Source: Olsenella porci
Lineage (GTDB): Bacteria; Actinomycetota; Coriobacteriia; Coriobacteriales; Atopobiaceae
DNA length: 64,000 nucleotides
NCBI RefSeq assembly: GCF_009695875.1
Contig: NZ_VUNC01000004.1
Span: 62,001 to 126,000, forward strand
Direction: 5' to 3'
Shown here: piece by piece, positions 42,496 to 51,439 of the stretch
Position numbering within the stretch: the stretch's first letter is position 1
Layout: each line of letters begins with the position of its first letter
The notes under the pieces: generated by a model
Told to the model about the DNA's origin: nothing
Databases searched by the model: none
What the model saw: only the letters and a program-made list of their open reading frames with translations
Program-made: the position numbers and the translations under genes

Positions 42496-43563
42496 CTAGA
42501 ACTGCCTCAGGAATCGCATGTCACCGGTCATGAGCATGCGGAGGTCAGGCAGGTCGTAGCGAAGGGCTGCGACGCGCTCCACGCCGATGCCAAACGCAAA
42601 GCCGGAGTACTTCTCGGGGTCGATGCCCACGTACCCAAACACGTTGGGGTCGACCATGCCGCAGCCCAGGATCTCGAGCCAGCCGGTCCCCTTGCAGAAG
42701 CGGCAGCCCTCTCCGTGGCACACGCCGCACGAGACGTCCACCTCGCAGCTGGGCTCGGTGAACGGGAAGAAGTGCGGGCGGTAGCGGGTGGCGCGGTCCT
42801 TGCCAAAGATCTCGCGCGTGAAGTAGTCGAGCGTGCCCTTGAGGTCGCCAAAGGTGATGCCCTCGTCCACCACGAGGCCCTCGACCTGCGTGAACTGGGG
42901 CAGGTGGTTGGCATCGGGCGTGTCAGGACGGAAGACGGTACCCGGGCAGATCATGTAGATGGGGGGCTTCTTCTCCTCCATCACGTGGACCTGGACGCCC
43001 GAGGTCTGGGTGCGAAGCAGCACGTCGGACTCGCCGAGGACGTGCGCCTCCTTCCCCTCCGGGGCGTTGTCCTCGACGTAGAAGGTGTCCTTCGCCGAGC
43101 GGCTGGGGTGGTCCTCAGGAGCGTTGAGCGCGGTGAAGTTGTAGTAGGTGGTCTCGACGAACGGGCCGTCCTCGACCGTGTAGCCCAGCCCGCAGAAGAT
43201 GTCCTCGATCTCCTCGCGTATCTGGTTCACGAGGTGCTGGGTGCCCGGGGAGAGCCTCCTACCCGGCAGCGTGACGTCCGCCTCCTCTGCGGAAAACCTG
43301 CGCTCCATGGCCTCACGGGCAAGCTGCACCTTGCGCTGCTCGATCGCTGCCTGGACGTTTGCGCGCACCGTGTTGGCGAGCTTTCCCATGGTGGGTCGCT
43401 CCTCGGGAGGGACCTTGCCCATCATGTGCATGATGGTGGTGATGGACCCCTTCTTGCCCAGCGCCTGTACGCGAACCCGCTCCAGGTCCTCGAGCGACTT
43501 GGCGCCCTTGAGCATCTGGTCAACCTGCTCCTGAATGGCATTCAGGTCGTCTGACATCGCCAT
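42496..43563 (-). CDS. pheS: Phenylalanyl-tRNA synthetase alpha subunit
   Basis: A 355-residue PheS catalytic subunit. The N-terminal coiled coil (residues ~5-85) precedes the class II core with HPSRSAKDTFYV, LRTQTSGVQVHVME (motif 2), PHFFPFTEPSCEVDV, and AFGIGVERVAALRYDLPDLR (motif 3). Four Cys in CGVCHGEGCRFCKG could bind metal, as in some bacterial PheS. AAGGGG lies nine bases before the ATG at 43563; a second ATG two codons on is also possible. Expression is controlled by the T-box just upstream. Confidence 0.97.
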   Translation of the reverse strand: MAMSDDLNAIQEQVDQMLKGAKSLEDLERVRVQALGKKGSITTIMHMMGKVPPEERPTMGKLANTVRANVQAAIEQRKVQLAREAMERRFSAEEADVTLPGRRLSPGTQHLVNQIREEIEDIFCGLGYTVEDGPFVETTYYNFTALNAPEDHPSRSAKDTFYVEDNAPEGKEAHVLGESDVLLRTQTSGVQVHVMEEKKPPIYMICPGTVFRPDTPDANHLPQFTQVEGLVVDEGITFGDLKGTLDYFTREIFGKDRATRYRPHFFPFTEPSCEVDVSCGVCHGEGCRFCKGTGWLEILGCGMVDPNVFGYVGIDPEKYSGFAFGIGVERVAALRYDLPDLRMLMTGDMRFLRQF

Positions 43564-43579
43564 GCTGCGAAACCCCTTC

Positions 43580-43850
43580 CAAAAAGAAAACCGCCCCTGA
43601 GCCCAATGCCCAAGGACGGAGACTTCCGCGGTACCACCTTGATTGGCGCGCACGTTTTCTCTCGCGCGTGCCCACTCTTGCGTCGCGTGTCGTGCGACGG
43701 ACGGCTTGCCTACTCGCGCTCGCGCGCTTTGAGCTCGCAGCTGGTGGAGTGAACTCCGACCGCCGGCCTGCGTGGGAGCCTCTCAGCCTACGAGCTCCCT
43801 CTCTTCTCCACTGACCACGCGACGAACGGACCTCTCCGTCATTGCCTAGT
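43580..43850 (-). promoter_or_regulatory. T-box riboswitch (Phe, specifier UUC) controlling pheST
   Basis: On the reverse strand the leader holds the T-box sequence AAGGTGGTACCGCGG (43627-43642), an AGAGAGGGAGC element, and a stem GGAG-TTC-ACTCC (43746-43757) that places codon UUC, phenylalanine, in the specifier position. After the T-box comes a terminator, CCGTCCTTGGGC/GCTCAGGGGCGG, followed by TTTTCTTTTT at 43581-43590. Uncharged tRNA-Phe should stabilise the antiterminator and allow pheST expression. The 5' limit is approximate. Confidence 0.93.
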
Positions 43851-43951
43851 GGCACAGGATAGCACAGGACCCCTTCTTGGCGAGGAGAAGCCGGGGTACC
43901 ACTCGGACACCATATCGTCGGGCGGACGGGCCCAGGGCCCCGCGCCCTGAC

Positions 43952-44797
43952 TCATTCGTGGAACGGCCACTCCCCCGCCGCGAGCCCCTCGATGGCCTGG
44001 GCGACGGCGTCGTCCTCGCAGGCTCCGATGTGCCAGCGCGCCGCCCGCGCCGCCTCCTCCGTGGCGTTTGCGACCGCGACCGAGTTGGGGACCCGCGCGA
44101 ACATGCTCAGGTCGTTGCCGGCGTCTCCAAACACCACGACCTCGTCGAGCGAGATGCCCAGCGCGTCCGCCAGGCAGTCGATCCCGCTCGCCTTGTTCCA
44201 GCCCGCACGCATAACGTTGGTGAAGCCCGGCTCGGGAAAGTCGAAGTCGAGCCCCTCCACCGCCTGGTTGAGGCCCTCCACGAACGCCCTCGTCTCGTCG
44301 TCGCCGGGGCGCCTGCCGTCCCGGGCGAGAAACGCGTTCGCCTTGGTCGCGGGGAAGTCGGGGAGGCCGAGCGGCCCTCCGTCGGGGGCCGTCCTGCAGG
44401 CCCTCGCATACGCCGGGAACACGACGGCGAGGTCCTCGAGCCTGCCCGCAACGAGCGTGGGGACATCCCCGTCGAAGGCGATAAGGCCGGAGCCCGGGAT
44501 GTCCCTCAGGTGCCTGACGACGGGCGCCAGGATGTCACCGTCAAAGCGTGCCTCGCGCAGCCTCTGGCCATCCAGGAACACCTGGTTGCCGTTGGTCGCC
44601 ACGCAGGTCTTGCAGCACTCCTCGTCTCCCCCAAAGAACGGCGGGATCCAGCCGTAGCCCCTCCCGCTCGCCGGCCCCACATGGATTCCCGCGTCGAGCG
44701 CGGCGTGGAAGGCGGCGACCGTCCCGGGCGAGACCCGCTCGGCCCCGTGGGGAAGGATGGTCCTGTCTATGTCCGTGAGAATGAGCTTGATTCCCAT
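43952..44797 (-). CDS. HAD superfamily (Cof-type) phosphatase
   Basis: A 281-residue Cof-type HAD hydrolase. Motif I is LILTDIDRTILP (Asp near residue 8), motif II region VGPASGRGYGW, and motif IV VVFGDAGNDLSMF near residue 222, with a large C2 cap between. It is probably a sugar-phosphate phosphatase; the substrate is unknown. AGGAGG lies five bases before the ATG at 44797. It lies 34 bases after the DeoR gene on the same strand and may share its transcript, which would link it to sugar metabolism. Confidence 0.88.
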   Translation of the reverse strand: MGIKLILTDIDRTILPHGAERVSPGTVAAFHAALDAGIHVGPASGRGYGWIPPFFGGDEECCKTCVATNGNQVFLDGQRLREARFDGDILAPVVRHLRDIPGSGLIAFDGDVPTLVAGRLEDLAVVFPAYARACRTAPDGGPLGLPDFPATKANAFLARDGRRPGDDETRAFVEGLNQAVEGLDFDFPEPGFTNVMRAGWNKASGIDCLADALGISLDEVVVFGDAGNDLSMFARVPNSVAVANATEEAARAARWHIGACEDDAVAQAIEGLAAGEWPFHE

Positions 44798-44831
44798 CGT
44801 CGCCTCCTGGCATCCGCCGCCTTGCTCCAGC

Positions 44832-45683
44832 CTAGCGCACCCGCGCCCGCGACGGGGCGACGCCGGTCGCCTCGCCGTTAGGAGACGAGGCGGGAGCAAG
44901 GAGGAGCCTGCAGTCCGACTCGTCCGCCTCCCGCCCCAGGACCCCCTCCGGGTCCGCCTCGCACACCACGGCGTCGGCGTCGCGCAGCGACCCAAAGCGC
45001 ATCAGGCCCCTGCCGCCCACCTTGGAGGAGTCGAGCAGCACCACGGTCCTGTCCGCGCACGACAGGAACGCGCGCTTGAGCTCGGCCATCGCCTGGTAGT
45101 TGGTCATGAGTCCCCTGCCGGGAACGAGCGCGGTGGGACTGACGAACGCGACGTCGGGGTGGAGGGCGCCCAGCGCGGCGAGGGCGAGGGGCCCGCAGGT
45201 GTAGCGGTGACCCTTACGCAGGCTCCCGCCGAGCATCACCACGTCCAGCGCGGGCATCGAGCGGTCCACGAAGTCGGCGATCGTGAAGTCATCGGTAACC
45301 ACGGTTACGCCTGCTCGAGAGCCCAGCGCGCGCACCAGCTCGAGCGCAGTGGTGCCAGAGTCCACCAGGATGGAGTCGCCGTCCCCCACCAGCTCGGCGG
45401 CTCGCGCCCCTATCGCCCGCTTGGCGTCCGCGTGGACGTTGACCCTGCTGTCCTGGATCGAGACCGTGAGCGTGCGCGAGAGGGACACGGCACCGCCGTG
45501 GGTGCGGCGGAGCTTGCCGTCGCGCTCGAGCGCGTCGAGGTCGGCACGCGCGGTCACCCTCGACACGCCAAAGGCGTCGGCGACCTCCGCCACCTGCAGC
45601 GAGGAGCGCTGGTCGAGCATCTGCAGGATGGCCGCCCTCCGCTCCTCTGCGTATAGGCCCCTCTCCCCCGCAGGACTCTCCAT
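44832..45683 (-). CDS. DeoR-family transcriptional regulator of sugar metabolism
   Basis: A 283-residue DeoR-type repressor. The winged helix-turn-helix reads RRAAILQMLDQRSSLQVAEV, AFGVSRVTARADLDAL and GKLRRTHGGAV; the sensor domain has DSILVDSGTTALELVRAL and VVTDDFTIADFV, the sugar-phosphate isomerase-like fold. It is divergent from an aldolase-kinase operon, so it probably represses fructose or tagatose use and is relieved by a sugar phosphate (inference). The ATG at 45683 has GGGAG about ten bases upstream; an ATG at 45749 lacks a site. Confidence 0.9.
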   Translation of the reverse strand: MESPAGERGLYAEERRAAILQMLDQRSSLQVAEVADAFGVSRVTARADLDALERDGKLRRTHGGAVSLSRTLTVSIQDSRVNVHADAKRAIGARAAELVGDGDSILVDSGTTALELVRALGSRAGVTVVTDDFTIADFVDRSMPALDVVMLGGSLRKGHRYTCGPLALAALGALHPDVAFVSPTALVPGRGLMTNYQAMAELKRAFLSCADRTVVLLDSSKVGGRGLMRFGSLRDADAVVCEADPEGVLGREADESDCRLLLAPASSPNGEATGVAPSRARVR

Positions 45684-46001
45684 GCGCGTCTCACTCCCTG
45701 CCGTCGCGGACGGCCGCGTGCCCCGTCCTATCGTCTCCTCTCGCCCCATTGTGCAGCATTTGTGTTTCCTTTGCTTGCCTGTGGAGAAACGCTTTTCCTT
45801 TTCGTTGGTTGCGTTTTGCAGGCATACGACATTGTAGGGGGCATATCAAAAGGGTTTCCTGACCCATGGGCTGCGTTTGCTTTCTCACGGCATAGCCTGG
45901 CGGTACCCGCCGCCGGGAACCCGCGCACGTCGAACCCCCTAGAATGCAGGGCGAAGGCAAGGGGTCCGGAGAAGCCGGACGTCGTCCGAAGGGAGTCACA
46001 G
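45684..46001. promoter_or_regulatory. Divergent control region, DeoR regulator / aldolase operon
   Basis: A 318-bp gene-free stretch between divergent genes. It is AT-richer than its surroundings and has the direct repeat TGCGTTT(T)GC at 45810-45819 and 45872-45880, plus several TTTGC/TTTCC runs. Such short repeats are compatible with DeoR-type operators. A TACAAT on the reverse strand at 45831-45836 and a TAGAAT on the forward strand at 45940-45945 are possible -10 boxes; both lack a clear -35. Confidence 0.4.
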
Positions 46002-46853
46002 ATGCTGGTCACCACCAAGGACATGCTGCTCAAGGCCCAGGAGGGCCACTACGCCGTGGGCGCGTTCAACGTCGAGAACCTGGAGTTTGTGATGGCGGTC
46101 GTGAGGGCCGCGGAGGACAGGCACTCTCCCGTCATCATGCAGACCACCCCGGGCACCATCAAGTACGCCAACCTGGACTACTTCGCCGCCATGGTCAGGG
46201 TCGCCGCCGAGCAGGCGAGCGTGCCCGTGGCACTGCACCTGGACCACGGCGACGGCTTTGACCGCTGCATGCAGGCCCTGCGTGCCGGCTACACGTCGGT
46301 CATGATCGACGGCTCCCACGTCCCCTTCGAGGACAACATGGCCCTCACCGAGAGCGTGACCAAGGTCGCCAACGCCATGGGCGTGCCCGTCGAGGCGGAG
46401 CTCGGCAAGGTGGGTGGCAAGGAGGACGACGGCCCGGCGGTCAAGGGCGAGAACCCCTTCACCGATCCCGACGAGGCCCAGGAGTTCGTGGCGCGCACCC
46501 AGTGCAGCTCGCTCGCCGTTGGCGTGGGCACCGCGCACGGCGTGTACAAGGGCACCCCGCACATCGAGCAGGAGATTCTGAAGGAGATCCGCCGCAAGGT
46601 CGACGTGCCCCTGGTTCTCCACGGGACGTCCGGCGTGCCCGACGACCAGGTCGCCGAGGCCATCCGCAACGGTATCTGCAAAGTGAACTACGCCACCGAA
46701 CTTCGCCAGGCCTTTACCCGCGGCTTCATGGGCTACATGGGCGAGAACCCCACCAACTTTGACCCCAAGAAGCCGTCCAAGCCCGGCATGGAGGAGATCT
46801 ACAAGGTCGTCACCAGCCACATGGACAACCTCGGCTCCACCAACAAGGCTTAA
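46002..46853 (+). CDS. Class II fructose/tagatose-bisphosphate aldolase
   Basis: A 283-residue class II (zinc) ketose-bisphosphate aldolase. Signature residues: PVALHLDHGDGFDRCMQAL, MIDGSHVPFEDN, VEAELGKVGGKEDD, GVGTAHGVYKG and LVLHGTSGVPDDQ, with the zinc His in LDHG, AHG and LHG. It splits fructose-1,6- or tagatose-1,6-bisphosphate into dihydroxyacetone phosphate and glyceraldehyde-3-phosphate. The sequence fits both Fba and GatY/KbaY branches, so I leave the symbol blank. AGGGAG lies six bases before the ATG. It is first in an operon with a 1-phosphofructokinase-type kinase, though a hairpin separates them. Confidence 0.92.
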   Translation: MLVTTKDMLLKAQEGHYAVGAFNVENLEFVMAVVRAAEDRHSPVIMQTTPGTIKYANLDYFAAMVRVAAEQASVPVALHLDHGDGFDRCMQALRAGYTSVMIDGSHVPFEDNMALTESVTKVANAMGVPVEAELGKVGGKEDDGPAVKGENPFTDPDEAQEFVARTQCSSLAVGVGTAHGVYKGTPHIEQEILKEIRRKVDVPLVLHGTSGVPDDQVAEAIRNGICKVNYATELRQAFTRGFMGYMGENPTNFDPKKPSKPGMEEIYKVVTSHMDNLGSTNKA

Positions 46854-46870
46854 ACTGACCCCTGTCGCGA

Positions 46871-46910
46871 GGGCCCACGCCGTCACAGGCGCGGGCCCTC
46901 TCTTCGTGCA
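46871..46910 (+). terminator. Intercistronic hairpin between aldolase and kinase genes
   Basis: GAGGGCCC pairs with GGGCCCTC with GCGC-containing inner sequence, followed by TCTTC. It lies within the 80-base gap and may attenuate or process the transcript, since the kinase gene follows closely with no obvious new promoter. Confidence 0.7.
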
Positions 46911-46933
46911 ACCGCAGAAAGGGGACCAAAGAG

Positions 46934-47854
46934 ATGATCTACACCCTCACGCCCAACCCCGCCATCGACATGAACGTCACGGCGGACTCCGTCGCGCCCA
47001 ACCGCGTCTCGCGCACCCGCGACGCCGTCTACACCCCCAACGGCAAGGGGCTCAACGTGAGCTTCACGCTGCGGCACTTTGGCGTTGACGCCCCAATCCT
47101 GGGCTTCTTCGGCGGTTTCTCGGGCAGGTTCATCGTGGACGGCGCAAGGGAGATGGGCTGCGAGGTTCATCCCGTCGAGGTCGACGGGATCACGCGCATC
47201 AACACCTTCGTCTCGTGCGGTGACGACGAGTACAAGTTCCCCAATGCGGGCTGCCCGGTCTCCCGCGAGCACCAGGAGGAGATGCTGCGCCTGGTCGACA
47301 CGCTCCCCGACCTCGAGTGCCTGGTCGTCTCCGGTTCCCTCTCCCCGCAGATCGAGCCCACCTACTACGACGAGCTCCTGGAGCACGTGCACGCACGCGG
47401 CGGCGAGGTCGTGCTGGACATGAGCCACCGGCACCTCGCCCAGCTGGTCGAGGGCGCCCCTCTCCTCATCAAGCCCAACGACGAGGAGGTTGCCGCCATC
47501 TTCGGTGTCGACATCCACGACGAGGCCGACATCGTGCGCGCGCTGCACCTCATCCACGAGCGCGGCTGCAAGAACATCCTCCTCACCCTTGGCGCGGCGG
47601 GTGCGTACTTCTACGACGGGGGGCACGTGTGGCGCGCCAACGCCGCGAAGGTCAGGATGTACTCCACCGCCTGCGCCGGCGACGCCACCCTGGCCAGCTT
47701 CCTCTCGCTGTGGTTCTTCGACCGCGACGATGTCCCCGCCGCGCTCACGAGGGCGATGGCAACGGGCGCAAACGTCGCGATGAGCGCCGGGTTGGGCGAC
47801 TTCGCACAGGTCGCGGAGCTCGAGAGACAGATCGAGGTCGAGGTCGTGGAGTAG
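46934..47854 (+). CDS. PfkB-family 1-phosphofructokinase / tagatose-6-phosphate kinase
   Basis: A 306-residue PfkB-type kinase of the hexose-phosphate group. MIYTLTPNPAIDMNV is the usual FruK/LacC start, with PNGKGLNVSFTLRHFG following. LIKPNDEEVAAIFG and AGAYFYDGG lie in the second half, and CAGDATLASFLS holds the catalytic base Asp in the GD motif. It probably makes fructose-1,6-bisphosphate from fructose-1-phosphate (or the tagatose equivalent) and hands it to the aldolase encoded upstream. AAAGGGG lies about nine bases before the ATG. Confidence 0.88.
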   Translation: MIYTLTPNPAIDMNVTADSVAPNRVSRTRDAVYTPNGKGLNVSFTLRHFGVDAPILGFFGGFSGRFIVDGAREMGCEVHPVEVDGITRINTFVSCGDDEYKFPNAGCPVSREHQEEMLRLVDTLPDLECLVVSGSLSPQIEPTYYDELLEHVHARGGEVVLDMSHRHLAQLVEGAPLLIKPNDEEVAAIFGVDIHDEADIVRALHLIHERGCKNILLTLGAAGAYFYDGGHVWRANAAKVRMYSTACAGDATLASFLSLWFFDRDDVPAALTRAMATGANVAMSAGLGDFAQVAELERQIEVEVVE

Positions 47855-47887
47855 TCTTCGGCGCCGACGATTCCGTGCGGTACGAGC

Positions 47888-47922
47888 GAGGGGGTCCCGA
47901 CCAGGTCGGGACCCCCTCCTTT
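47888..47922. terminator. Rho-independent terminator between convergent genes
   Basis: GAGGGGGTCCCGAC pairs perfectly with GTCGGGACCCCCTC around three bases and is followed by CTTT. It lies after the kinase gene and before the convergent EIIA gene end, and can serve both. Confidence 0.92.
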
Positions 47923-47945
47923 GGTGCTATGGAACAACCCCAGCG

Positions 47946-48401
47946 CTAGGCATCGAGCCCGTCGTTGATGCGCTCGGCGATGGCCGCGGGGTCATCAGCC
48001 GCGAGGACGTCCTTGCGGAAGGTCTCGTCCATCAGCATGACGGCGACCTTGGAGAGGAGCTTGAGGTGCGTGGTGCCCGCCTCGCCGCCGGGGACGCAGA
48101 GCGCGATGGCGACCTTGATGGGCTTGTTGTCCATGGACTCCCACTCGACGTCGCCCGCGAACTTGACGACCAGGACCGCGGCCTTCTTGACAGCATCCGC
48201 CTTGGCGTGCGGGATGGCGAAGCCCTCCATCATTCCCGTGGTGCCCTCTGCCTCGCGCGCCTTGAACGCGTCCAGGACGGCCTTCTCGTCGTCCGCGATG
48301 CCAAGCTTAACAGCCTGGGCGGACAGGAACTCGAGGGCCTCCTCCACGTTCTTCGCGGGGTTGTTCAGAAAGACATGGGAAGCCTGCACAAAGTCACTCA
48401 T
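47946..48401 (-). CDS. PTS fructose-type EIIA protein
   Basis: A 151-residue PTS EIIA of the fructose/mannitol family. The active-site segment GFAIPHAKADAVKKAAVLVV holds the phosphorylated His near residue 66, and AIALCVPGGEAGTTHLKLLSKV follows. It receives phosphate from HPr and passes it to an EIIB; no EIIB, EIIC or HPr lies in the window. AAGGAG lies seven bases before the ATG at 48401. It converges on the aldolase-kinase operon and is separately transcribed. Confidence 0.9.
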   Translation of the reverse strand: MSDFVQASHVFLNNPAKNVEEALEFLSAQAVKLGIADDEKAVLDAFKAREAEGTTGMMEGFAIPHAKADAVKKAAVLVVKFAGDVEWESMDNKPIKVAIALCVPGGEAGTTHLKLLSKVAVMLMDETFRKDVLAADDPAAIAERINDGLDA

Positions 48402-48588
48402 CTGAGCTCTCCTTCTCGTTGGTGGACCATGCCCACGCGACGACCTTGCTGCCGTTCCTCCTGCTGTGCCGGCAGGCCTTGAACGCCAAGGACAGGATAC
48501 CACCGATGAACAAGCCTACCGCGACGACGGACGGCAACGGCGGCGGCCCGTCGACCACGGGCGGTGCCGTCACCGCGCAGCCACCGGA

Positions 48589-49557
48589 CTAGGCCCTCAC
48601 ACGCCGCTGCTGGAGCGCCGCGTACGCCACGCCATACATACCCGCCTTGTTCCCCAGGGAACACGGGAGAATCTTGGCGCCTGCCGACGTGGCGAGGCAG
48701 TGCGAGCGGAAGGCAGTGGAGAGCGACTCGCCGAAGAGGTCGAAGGCGCCCGCGACCCCGCCGCCGATCAGGTAGGCGGCGGGGTCTATGACGCAGCTGA
48801 TCTGCGCGAGGGCGAGGCCGAGCTTGTCACACATGTCCCCCACCGCCCTGACAGCGGCGGGATCCTGAGCCTTGTAGGCCTCGAACACCGAGATGGTGTC
48901 GGTCGCGTGCTCGATCTTTGCGGCCTCCAGGCCAAGGTGCGCGCACTGCTCGCGGTACATGCGGACAAGGCCCTTTGCCGATGCGTACTGCTCGAGGCAG
49001 CCCTTGCGTCCGCACCCGCACGAGAGCGTCTCGTTGGGCTCGACGGTGATGTGGCCGATCTCGCCACCGGCACCGAAGGCGCCCGAGACGAGCCTGCCGT
49101 TGACGATGACGCCACCGCCCACGCCCGTGCCCAGGGTGACCATCACGAACGAGCCAAAGCCCTTGCCCGAGCCCTGCCAAAGCTCCCCGAGGGCAGCGGC
49201 GTTAGCGTCGTTCACAAAGGCCAGGGCGCTGTCGGGGAACTTCGCAGCCAGGGCTGCCATGAGGCCTTCGGGGTCGAGCTGGATGTTGGGGAGCATGCCG
49301 ACGCGCCCCTGGTCGTCCACGGGACCGGGGACGTCGAGGCCAACCGCCACGACGTCGCCGTCCTCGCGGCCGCAGTTCTCCACGAGGCCGTGAAGGCCCT
49401 CGGTGACCCTCGAGAACGCCTCCTCGCCCACCAACGCCCCGGTCGGGATCTTGGTGACGTCCACGAGCTTGCCGTCCGTGGTGAAGAGGCCGGCCTTGAT
49501 CGAGGTCCCGCCCACGTCAATTCCAAGGACGCATTCGTTCTGGGTGGTGTCTGCCAT
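48589..49557 (-). CDS. ROK-family glucokinase
   Basis: A 322-residue ROK kinase. The phosphate-binding LGIDVGGTSIKAGLF is near the N-terminus, AVGLDVPGPVDDQGR and FVNDANAAALGELWQG hold the catalytic Asp, and the zinc site reads CGCGRKGCLEQYAS after the metal His segment GEIGHITV. It probably phosphorylates glucose from glycogen or maltodextrin breakdown; mannose or other hexoses are possible. GGAG lies five bases before the ATG at 49557. No repressor-type DNA-binding domain is present. The 187-base gap to EIIA contains no convincing gene. Confidence 0.92.
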   Translation of the reverse strand: MADTTQNECVLGIDVGGTSIKAGLFTTDGKLVDVTKIPTGALVGEEAFSRVTEGLHGLVENCGREDGDVVAVGLDVPGPVDDQGRVGMLPNIQLDPEGLMAALAAKFPDSALAFVNDANAAALGELWQGSGKGFGSFVMVTLGTGVGGGVIVNGRLVSGAFGAGGEIGHITVEPNETLSCGCGRKGCLEQYASAKGLVRMYREQCAHLGLEAAKIEHATDTISVFEAYKAQDPAAVRAVGDMCDKLGLALAQISCVIDPAAYLIGGGVAGAFDLFGESLSTAFRSHCLATSAGAKILPCSLGNKAGMYGVAYAALQQRRVRA

Positions 49558-49804
49558 GTGCTCTCCATCCTCTCGCCCTCCCCCAAGGGAGAGGGGAATC
49601 CCTCGCCTGCAACGGCCCCGACGGGCCAATCAGGAACAGAGTATCGCTGGGAAGGGCCTCGGTGGGAGGTGAATGCCGCTGAGCCTGGGGAGAAGCCCGA
49701 ACGCGACGCGGCATGCCCCCTCCTCACGCTAGACTCAAGCCATGGAATCGCAACGCGGCGCCATCCCCGGACGGGACGGCCGCGAGAGACGGAGGAGGAC
49801 GAGC

Positions 49805-51439
49805 ATGTCAGACCCCAGCAGCATGCATGACTTCGAGGACATCGACGAGGTAGAGGGCGCCGAGACGAGAAGGGAGCCCACACCGACACGCGTCCCGGGC
49901 GCACCCTCCGTCCCCAATCCCGCGGCGATAGGCAACCCCAAGGAGGACTTGGCCAGCCTGGACGGGCTCGAGCGGCACCTCTACGCCCACCGCTATGCCG
50001 AGATCGGGATCGACTGCTACGGTCCCTCGATCGACCCCTCCCGCGCGACCGCGGACCGCGGAGAGGCACAGGCGATCCTCAAGGAGGAGGACCAGGCGCT
50101 CCTGTGCTCCGCCGGGACGGGCGCCCTCCTCGACCGGCTTGCGTCGGAGTCCTCGCTCCTGAGCCCCATGCAGAGGGCGCAGGTGAGGGTGCTCCACCGC
50201 GACCGCGACCGACTCGTCGGTGTCCCAGCCCAGAAGCAGTCCGCCCTCACCAGGCTCCTCGCCGAGTCCGACCAGGTGTGGCACAAGGCCAAGGCCGAGA
50301 ACGACTGGACCTCGTTCGAGCCCTACCTCAATCGAATCGTTGTGGCCATGAAGGAGATTGCCTCCCTGCGCGACCCCTCGCGCGACCCCTACGACGTGTG
50401 GCTCGACGAGTTTGAGCCGGGCACCGACCGGGCCTTCTACGACAACTTCTTCGCCGAGGTCAAGGGCGCGGTGGTCCCCCTCTACGCCGAGATCCGCAAG
50501 CGCGGCTGGCAGCCGGACCGCTCGGTCATCGAGGGGCACTTCGACGAGAGGCGCCAGTGGGAGCTCGCGCACGACCTCATGGCCCTTGAGGGCCTGGACC
50601 CCGACGTCATGTTCCTCACCAGCACCGAGCACCCCTACTCCGACGCCCTCACCACCAACTACGCAATCATCGCCGCGCACGTGTACCCCGACGACGTGGT
50701 GAGCAACGTCTACACCATGCTCCACGAGGGCGGCCATGCGCTATACGAGACGGGCGTAAACCCCGCGTTCAACTACACCTCCCTCAAGGGCGGCACCTCC
50801 ATGGGCATGCACGAGGGCCAGTCCCGCTTCTTCGAGAACTACGTCGGGCGCGACCGCGCCTTCGCCCCTCGGCTGCTCGAGGTCATGGCCCGGCACTTCA
50901 GGGGCCAGCTGGGAAGGGTCACGCCCAACCAGTTCTACCTGGCGACCAACCGGGCCGAGGGCCAGCCCATCCGCACCGAGGCGGACGAGCTCACCTACCC
51001 GCTCCACATCCTCGTTCGCTACGAGATCGAGCAGGCGCTGTTCTCCGGCGAGGCCAAGGCGGCCGACGTGCCCGCGCTGTGGAGGAAGAAGTACCACGAC
51101 TACCTTGGCGTGGACGTAAAGGACGACACCCACGGCGCGCTCCAGGACAGCCACTGGTCGGACGGCCTCCTGGGCTACTTCCCCACCTATGCCCTGGGCG
51201 GTGCCTTTGGCGCCCAGCTCAGGCACCAGATGATCGTGGAGGGCATGGACTGGGACAGCGTCCTGGGCAGCGGTGACCTGGCGCCCATCCGCGAGTGGCT
51301 CCGCGACCGCGTGTGGCAATGGGGACGCGCCAAGGACAGCGGGCAGATCATCCAGGACGCCTGCGGCGAGCCCTTCTCCGCGCGGTACTACGTCGAGTAC
51401 CTGGACGAGAAGTTCTCCGACATCTACGGCCTGCGATGA
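49805..51439 (+). CDS. M32 (thermostable Taq-type) metallocarboxypeptidase
   Basis: A 544-residue M32 carboxypeptidase. The metal site is YTMLHEGGHALYETGVN (HExxH), with SMGMHEGQSRFFENYVGR downstream supplying the third ligand, and TYPLHILVRYEIEQALFSGE and HWSDGLLGYFPTYALG are family blocks. It removes C-terminal residues from peptides. The first ~55 residues are acidic and Pro-rich and not conserved. The start is taken at the ATG 49805 after AGGAGG; another ATG at 49742 lacks a site. dtd follows with an ATGA overlap. Confidence 0.94.
   Translation: MSDPSSMHDFEDIDEVEGAETRREPTPTRVPGAPSVPNPAAIGNPKEDLASLDGLERHLYAHRYAEIGIDCYGPSIDPSRATADRGEAQAILKEEDQALLCSAGTGALLDRLASESSLLSPMQRAQVRVLHRDRDRLVGVPAQKQSALTRLLAESDQVWHKAKAENDWTSFEPYLNRIVVAMKEIASLRDPSRDPYDVWLDEFEPGTDRAFYDNFFAEVKGAVVPLYAEIRKRGWQPDRSVIEGHFDERRQWELAHDLMALEGLDPDVMFLTSTEHPYSDALTTNYAIIAAHVYPDDVVSNVYTMLHEGGHALYETGVNPAFNYTSLKGGTSMGMHEGQSRFFENYVGRDRAFAPRLLEVMARHFRGQLGRVTPNQFYLATNRAEGQPIRTEADELTYPLHILVRYEIEQALFSGEAKAADVPALWRKKYHDYLGVDVKDDTHGALQDSHWSDGLLGYFPTYALGGAFGAQLRHQMIVEGMDWDSVLGSGDLAPIREWLRDRVWQWGRAKDSGQIIQDACGEPFSARYYVEYLDEKFSDIYGLR

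Noticed and set aside
48402-48588. Small forward gene ending at 48594 (about 28-50 residues, Gly/Thr-rich)
   Set aside because: No ribosome binding site, overlaps the glucokinase 3' end, and composition is not protein-like.
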